Below are positions 6,897 through 10,578 of a stretch of 10,578 bases of DNA, piece by piece. Below the pieces are notes generated by a model. That model had not been told where the DNA came from, searched no databases, and was given only the letters and a program-made list of their open reading frames with translations. The position numbers and the translations under genes were made by a program. Numbering within the stretch: the first letter of the stretch is position 1; each line of letters starts with the position of its first letter. The stretch lies in NCBI GenBank assembly GCA_012959845.1, contig DUCL01000239.1, positions 1 through 10,578 of the forward strand, read 5' to 3'. This stretch comes from Candidatus Poseidoniales archaeon. Its GTDB lineage: Archaea; Thermoplasmatota; Poseidoniia; Poseidoniales; Poseidoniaceae.

Positions 6897-7406
6897 ATGG
6901 CAAAGGAATGGCATATCAAAAAGCGACGTCCAGTTCGCAGAAAGCAAATCGCACCTTTGTTAAAAGAATTAGAAACTGCTCTTGGTATCGATTTGGCAGT
7001 TGATGGGGCATTCCTTGAAATGGCCGAATACGGACCTTGGCAAATGGTTTTTGTCGATAAAACAGCCAAGGCTGTTGAATTGAAAAATGAGGACGGAGAG
7101 AGGTTTGCATTTTTGACTTTGAGAGGCTTTCTTGAACATCCTGATTCTGCGAAGTGGGTCAATGTAGATCACGGTGCAATCCCATTCTTGATGAATGGGG
7201 CAGATTGTATGGTGGCGGGGATACAAGATGCTGACCCGAGTATTGTGGTTGGAGATTTAGTTTGGATCCGAGATATGACTCATAAACGCCCACTTGCAAT
7301 AGGTTGGACTACAATGGATAGCGCCGAATTAATTTCTTCTAGTAAAGGAAAGGGAATTAAAACTCTTCATTGGGTTGGCGATGAACTTTGGGGCATGGGT
7401 AATTGA
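6897..7406 (+). CDS. PUA-domain RNA-binding protein, MCT-1/Tma20-like
   Basis: Proteins of this type (COG2016-like by recollection) pair an N-terminal pre-PUA domain with a C-terminal PUA domain. Their eukaryotic relatives MCT-1/Tma20 work on the 40S subunit in tRNA release and re-initiation. The 169 residues fit. Residues 1-80 begin MAKEWHIKKRRPVRRKQIAP, as in archaeal members whose basic start precedes a Leu-rich helix. The PUA fold spans about 87-166: VDHGAIPFLMNGADCMVAG, VVGDLVWI, PLAIGW and TLHWVGDELW, all hallmark strands. In-frame ATGs at 6843 and 6864 could lengthen the protein, but neither has a ribosome binding site, and the conserved start is at 6897. A direct ribosomal role is inferred from the family. 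The next gene follows after 36 bases. Confidence 0.88.
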   Translation: MAKEWHIKKRRPVRRKQIAPLLKELETALGIDLAVDGAFLEMAEYGPWQMVFVDKTAKAVELKNEDGERFAFLTLRGFLEHPDSAKWVNVDHGAIPFLMNGADCMVAGIQDADPSIVVGDLVWIRDMTHKRPLAIGWTTMDSAELISSSKGKGIKTLHWVGDELWGMGN

Positions 7407-7442
7407 GCAAGTATCAAGAAGTACCTGTGCAAGCAAGGATAT

Positions 7443-8012
7443 ATGCAGATGCGGCATTTTCTCGCTATTGTGTTAGCCCTTACGCTAATATGTCCATTGG
7501 TTATTGGTTCTTCAGTAACAGGTGGAGTTGACAAAAACCCTGATGATTCTGAAGTTCCTTTCTCGATTATTGAAAGAACGACCCCTAGCATAGATGGGGA
7601 AAATTGGAACTTTGAAATTAGAATCGATGATGATGCTTATGCAAATGGAACTACTCTTGCCATTACCACACAAGTCTGTACTAATGATGGAGTGTGTGAC
7701 CCGCCAGTTGCCCATGAAAGCGTTGCAGATGGTCAAAACTATGCTATTTCTATCACCCCTCCATCCGACCACACATATGTGAACTGGAGAGTTAGTGCTG
7801 AGTATGAAAATGGTGATAAGGAAAATTTCCCGCAAGGAGATTGGTTCAAAACTTGGTCATCTTGTTGGTTTAATGAGGATTCTTGGGGCGGCATAGATTC
7901 AACTGCTGATGGTTGTAAGACTGGTGAGCAAGAAAGCATTCTTCCAGGATTTGTATTACCAACTGTTCTTGGCTCTATTGTAATGGCAATCGCTTATACG
8001 CGACGTGATTAA
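7443..8012 (+). CDS. Small exported protein with PGF-CTERM-like C-terminal anchor
   Basis: No domain family is recognised. The 189 residues start with a signal peptide (RHFLAIVLALTLICPLVIG, cleavage likely near 22-25). A polar ectodomain follows, with a beta-rich look (NWNFEIRIDDD, TYVNWRVSAEYENGD) and four Cys at 79, 85, 141 and 158, enough for two disulfides. The tail is LPGF at 167-170, a hydrophobic run to about 185, then RR at 187-188. This matches the layout of PGF-CTERM signals processed by archaeosortase A: a PGF motif, a membrane span and a basic end. Translation may begin at 7443 or at the ATG at 7449; AAGGA at 7435-7439 is nine bases from the latter, a better spacing. The gene is 36 bases behind the PUA gene and may share its transcript. 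Its stop TAA interlocks with the stop of the opposing gene. Confidence 0.75.
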   Translation: MQMRHFLAIVLALTLICPLVIGSSVTGGVDKNPDDSEVPFSIIERTTPSIDGENWNFEIRIDDDAYANGTTLAITTQVCTNDGVCDPPVAHESVADGQNYAISITPPSDHTYVNWRVSAEYENGDKENFPQGDWFKTWSSCWFNEDSWGGIDSTADGCKTGEQESILPGFVLPTVLGSIVMAIAYTRRD

Positions 8013-8407
8013 TTGAGATACTCAACTAAGCGTTCAATAAAGCGTCGTTGTTCATAATCCCAATTTTGCATAATTACCGAAACACTTGACTTATCTTTTG
8101 ATAGAGTTCCTTCAACAAAGCCAACCTGTGTTAAATCACTATCCACTAAAGGCAAGTTATCTCCATTACATTGTATGAGGAGGCCTTTGTCAGTCATAGT
8201 TGCACTACCAAATGAAAATGTAATTTGTTTATCAGATGATTCCATCCTGACCTTTCCTGCTTTCAAAAAGCGTGCAACAGCATCCAATAATGAATTGCCG
8301 TCTATCTCAGATTCTATCGCCCCAGAGCCATAGGCGGAAAGAAATTCTAACTCTGTCGTATTTTGTTCAATTAGATGGTCCAATCCACGACCAATCTTTT
8401 CTGCCAT
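8009..8407 (-). CDS. Conserved-looking hypothetical protein, 132 residues, downstream of the SAP-TM gene
   Basis: I do not recognise this protein. The ATG at 8407 has an excellent ribosome binding site (GAGGTG at 8419-8414, six bases away), which overlaps the TGA stop of the upstream gene. The ten-base gap points to a shared transcript and probably coupled translation. It is soluble and acidic, with no signal peptide or membrane span, so it is presumably cytoplasmic. Residues 1-25 look helical and are followed by SGAIES; about 38-50 (NSLLDAVARFLKAG) is another helix. The rest alternates in beta style (QITFSFGSATMTDKGLLIQC, SSVSVIM) and ends in a charged helix, YEQRRFIERLVEYLN. The strand-rich core with a closing 'RR.IERLVEYL' helix is loosely like PilZ domains, but the RxxxR and D-x-S-x-x-G motifs are missing. 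Its position suggests it works with, or is regulated alongside, the SAP-domain membrane protein. Confidence 0.75.
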   Translation of the reverse strand: MAEKIGRGLDHLIEQNTTELEFLSAYGSGAIESEIDGNSLLDAVARFLKAGKVRMESSDKQITFSFGSATMTDKGLLIQCNGDNLPLVDSDLTQVGFVEGTLSKDKSSVSVIMQNWDYEQRRFIERLVEYLN

Positions 8408-8413
8408 AATAAT

Positions 8414-8419
8414 CACCTC
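8414..8419 (-). promoter_or_regulatory. Ribosome binding site overlapping a stop codon
   Basis: GAGGTG on the minus strand (8419-8414) pairs with the 16S anti-SD and lies six bases before the ATG at 8407. The stop codon TGA of the SAP-domain gene (8420-8418) overlaps this element, so ribosomes ending on the first gene are placed at the start of the second. Confidence 0.6.
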
Positions 8420-10578
8420 ATAATGGACCTTGGATAAGGTTCCAGCCAATCACTCGTCCATCGCTTGCATCTGCAATCAAAGAAATCTGATTAGACCATT
8501 GTTCTGAATCCCATTGACGCGATAAGTCAACAGTAGTTACACCACTTGAACTATCAACGAAATTGTTGATGAATGTGTTTAGACCACTATCTGGAACCAA
8601 TACCAAATATCCTACTCTTGTCTCTGGATGATAATCACCACCAGTGGTGAAGAATTTATCATTTCCAACTAATTGCGGGAAACGGGAGTCATCCATTAAT
8701 CGTGTTTCCATCATGCTAATATTCAAAGCGCTTGGGATTGAATTACGATTATGAGATACTTCTTCATCATATGCACCTTTGTCAAGATAATTACAATTTT
8801 CTTCATTGGCCTGACCACTTATTGAAAATTTCACCCAACCAGCTGTATTGTCAGTAGCAACCCAAGAAACATTCCAAGTCGTTACACCAGTTTCTCTTTC
8901 ATCTATTGCTCGCCAAATGTATCCGCCATCATTCAATGCTGCTGTTGCACCAGAAACTTCACCTGAAAAATGTTCTAAACATTGTATTGATTGCTCCAAA
9001 TTATATCCTCTATTATTTGATTCATCGGGCAGGTGAATTTCTGATTCACCCCACTTTACGAGGTCATTACTGTCAGGTTTGAATTCATTTGCTTGTGGGC
9101 GATTATCATAGTTTTTACCCAAATCAAGTAGTTTTACTCCTCTGGTCATACTGATGCGATCAAAGGTGTAGTGGAGTTCTAATTCCCCATCTGGTAATAC
9201 ATAATCTCCTAATAATTTCGAGGTCGTAGAGCAACCTGCACGATTAGAATCACTTCCTGAAATTACTACATCCACAGTTTGTTTTGCAGCCCATGGGATA
9301 TCTTCTCCAATCCACAGAGTCATCGATGCAGAGCCAAGACAATATGATTCTAAATCATGATGAGTTGCTGTTATTTTCCACATTGATTCTGAACCGATTT
9401 TTTCAATACCAATCACTCTCCAATCCCATCCAAGATTTGAGCCTGTTGCATCATTATCAATTAAATCATTAGCAAATAATTCTTTGACTTCAACCGGTTG
9501 CGAGAGTAGTGCAAAACCAGGTGCTATTGTTTCAAGTCCACCGAACAAAGAACCAATCCCATATGACATCATATTTCCTTGGTAAGCAGACTCTAAGGCT
9601 AAACTCCATTGAACTTGATTTGCTACAGATGATTGTTCCCTTAATTCTGTCCAACTAGTTATGGTTAATTCTGAAGAGCCACTGACACTAGCAAATGATT
9701 CAGAACAGGCGGTTGAACCCGGGATTGGAGAACGAAGATGACGCTGCACTTTGAATTCGTCAAAATCGAAAGAATTGGTAGCCTCAACTGCAAGCCAATC
9801 TCCACCTTGTCCACCACGTACTGATACTGCGCCCAATCTATCCATAGAACTCTGTGAATGGAGTTCACCCCCACCACCATCGGCAATAGAAGTTTGACCC
9901 ATTCCGGAATATTCAAGACGGATTTTACAAATGTCATCATCTGTCTCCACATTATCTAAAACGAGATCTAAGAATCCTTCAGTGGCAATCAATTCCCCTT
10001 CGGAAATTGAATATTTCATTTCATCACCATATTTTAGAGGGTCCCCTGTAAACGGGTCAAGTTGGTTATTGATGTACCACCATCCACCTGCTGCTAACAT
10101 CATTGCAGTCAGTAATACCGCAGCAACTTGCGGGCGTTTGATAATATCAACAAGAGTTGCTGGATTGACGCTTTGTTTTGATTTGCGAGGAATTGGTACG
10201 ACTGTGGCTATTTCTTCTTCCTCATCTTCATAGATAATGTCTGCGTCGAGAATTTCTCCATCAATGAAATCATCATCTACAAGTTCTACATCTTGCAATA
10301 CTACTTCATCGTCGTCGCAATCATCTTCTTTAGGAGTGGCAATATCTTCATCTTCCAAAGACATTACAAATTCTTCTTCAATGACTTCTGGTGCTTTTTT
10401 CTTGGAAGGTTTCGGTTTAGTTGCCTTCTTTCCAGACAATCCAACTTCACTTCTACCAAGTCCGTGCTCTAGTAATCTATTGACCAAAACACTCTTCTTA
10501 CCCGATGTTGCTAAATCATTCAAAACGCATAAGGCCTTCAATTTGGCAACCGTCAAAGAGGATGTCTCTTCTACCGCC
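8418..10578 (-). CDS. SAP-domain membrane protein with large extracytoplasmic region (5' end beyond window)
   Basis: The frame stays open to the right edge (AVEETSS precedes the TTG at 10556), so the start lies outside; 719 residues are visible. Numbered from codon 10577, residues 8-41 form a SAP motif (LTVAKLKALCVLNDLATSGK, then KSVLVNRLLEHGL), a helix-extended-helix usually associated with DNA or RNA binding. A Lys/Pro linker follows, then a strongly acidic stretch (about 65-122) and a basic patch (RKSKQSV...IIKR). A single transmembrane helix lies at about 150-169 and ends GGWWYI. Basic residues before it and acidic ones after it predict SAP inside and the remaining 550 residues outside. 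That ectodomain is beta-rich with repeated tryptophan strands (SMWKITATHH, GWDWRVIGIE, WNVSWVATDN), six Cys (217, 291, 413, 449, 533, 595) and no named domain I can recognise. The short downstream gene is probably in its operon. Function unknown; anchoring of nucleic acid to the membrane is one inference. Confidence 0.82.
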   Translation of the reverse strand, partial: AVEETSSLTVAKLKALCVLNDLATSGKKSVLVNRLLEHGLGRSEVGLSGKKATKPKPSKKKAPEVIEEEFVMSLEDEDIATPKEDDCDDDEVVLQDVELVDDDFIDGEILDADIIYEDEEEEIATVVPIPRKSKQSVNPATLVDIIKRPQVAAVLLTAMMLAAGGWWYINNQLDPFTGDPLKYGDEMKYSISEGELIATEGFLDLVLDNVETDDDICKIRLEYSGMGQTSIADGGGGELHSQSSMDRLGAVSVRGGQGGDWLAVEATNSFDFDEFKVQRHLRSPIPGSTACSESFASVSGSSELTITSWTELREQSSVANQVQWSLALESAYQGNMMSYGIGSLFGGLETIAPGFALLSQPVEVKELFANDLIDNDATGSNLGWDWRVIGIEKIGSESMWKITATHHDLESYCLGSASMTLWIGEDIPWAAKQTVDVVISGSDSNRAGCSTTSKLLGDYVLPDGELELHYTFDRISMTRGVKLLDLGKNYDNRPQANEFKPDSNDLVKWGESEIHLPDESNNRGYNLEQSIQCLEHFSGEVSGATAALNDGGYIWRAIDERETGVTTWNVSWVATDNTAGWVKFSISGQANEENCNYLDKGAYDEEVSHNRNSIPSALNISMMETRLMDDSRFPQLVGNDKFFTTGGDYHPETRVGYLVLVPDSGLNTFINNFVDSSSGVTTVDLSRQWDSEQWSNQISLIADASDGRVIGWNLIQGPL

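Noticed and set aside
6818..7162. Upstream extension of the FAH reading frame on the minus strand (115 extra codons)
   Set aside because: It lies antisense to the PUA gene, has no FAH-like sequence and no ribosome binding site; the family N-terminus begins at the ATG at 6817.
8009..8407. PilZ domain in the 132-residue protein
   Set aside because: The general strand-rich layout is suggestive, but the c-di-GMP-binding RxxxR and DxSxxG motifs are not present.
1..10578. tRNA, rRNA, CRISPR array, insertion sequence or integrase
   Set aside because: I saw no T-loop-like GTTCRANNC with a matching acceptor stem, no regularly spaced repeats, and no transposase or recombinase motifs on reading through both strands.

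Overview
The window looks like a piece of an A+T-rich archaeal chromosome. Ribosomal protein S8e, SRP19, a family B DNA polymerase and an MCT-1-like PUA protein are all archaeal/eukaryotic-type genes. The mix with PKD lipoproteins, an acidic secretome and very tight packing suggests a marine Thermoplasmatota lineage such as Ca. Poseidoniales (Marine Group II). That placement is inference from gene content and style, not from a database search.

Layout. A minus-strand gene enters at the left edge with only its first codons present (1-48), possibly a MeaB/ArgK-type GTPase. Next, on the minus strand, are a PKD-domain lipoprotein (169-1368) and the replicative-type DNA polymerase B (1421-4072), transcribed in the order polB then lipoprotein. 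Diverging from polB is ilvE on the plus strand (4224-5249). It runs tail to tail into a minus-strand ribosomal/secretion pair: rps8e (5773-6153) then srp19 (5252-5713). A fumarylacetoacetate-hydrolase-fold enzyme (6209-6817, minus) diverges from a PUA-domain RNA-binding protein (6897-7406, plus). The PUA gene is followed closely by a small exported protein with a PGF-CTERM-like tail (7443-8012, plus). This converges, with interlocked stop codons, on a minus-strand pair: a large SAP-domain/single-TM/ectodomain protein that runs off the right edge (8418-10578) and a translationally close 132-residue protein of unknown function (8009-8407).

How it fits together. Most identifiable genes are housekeeping: replication (polB), translation (rps8e, PUA protein), protein targeting (srp19), branched-chain amino acid metabolism (ilvE) and 2-oxo-acid side reactions (FAH protein). 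Three gene products are clearly surface or envelope proteins. They are the less explored part, especially the SAP-TM-ectodomain protein with its small partner gene. No RNA genes, insertion sequences, CRISPR arrays or phage genes were seen. No stretch over 300 bases lacks a gene. I do not see convincing evidence for a wholly new defence or mobile system here; the best leads are listed as findings.
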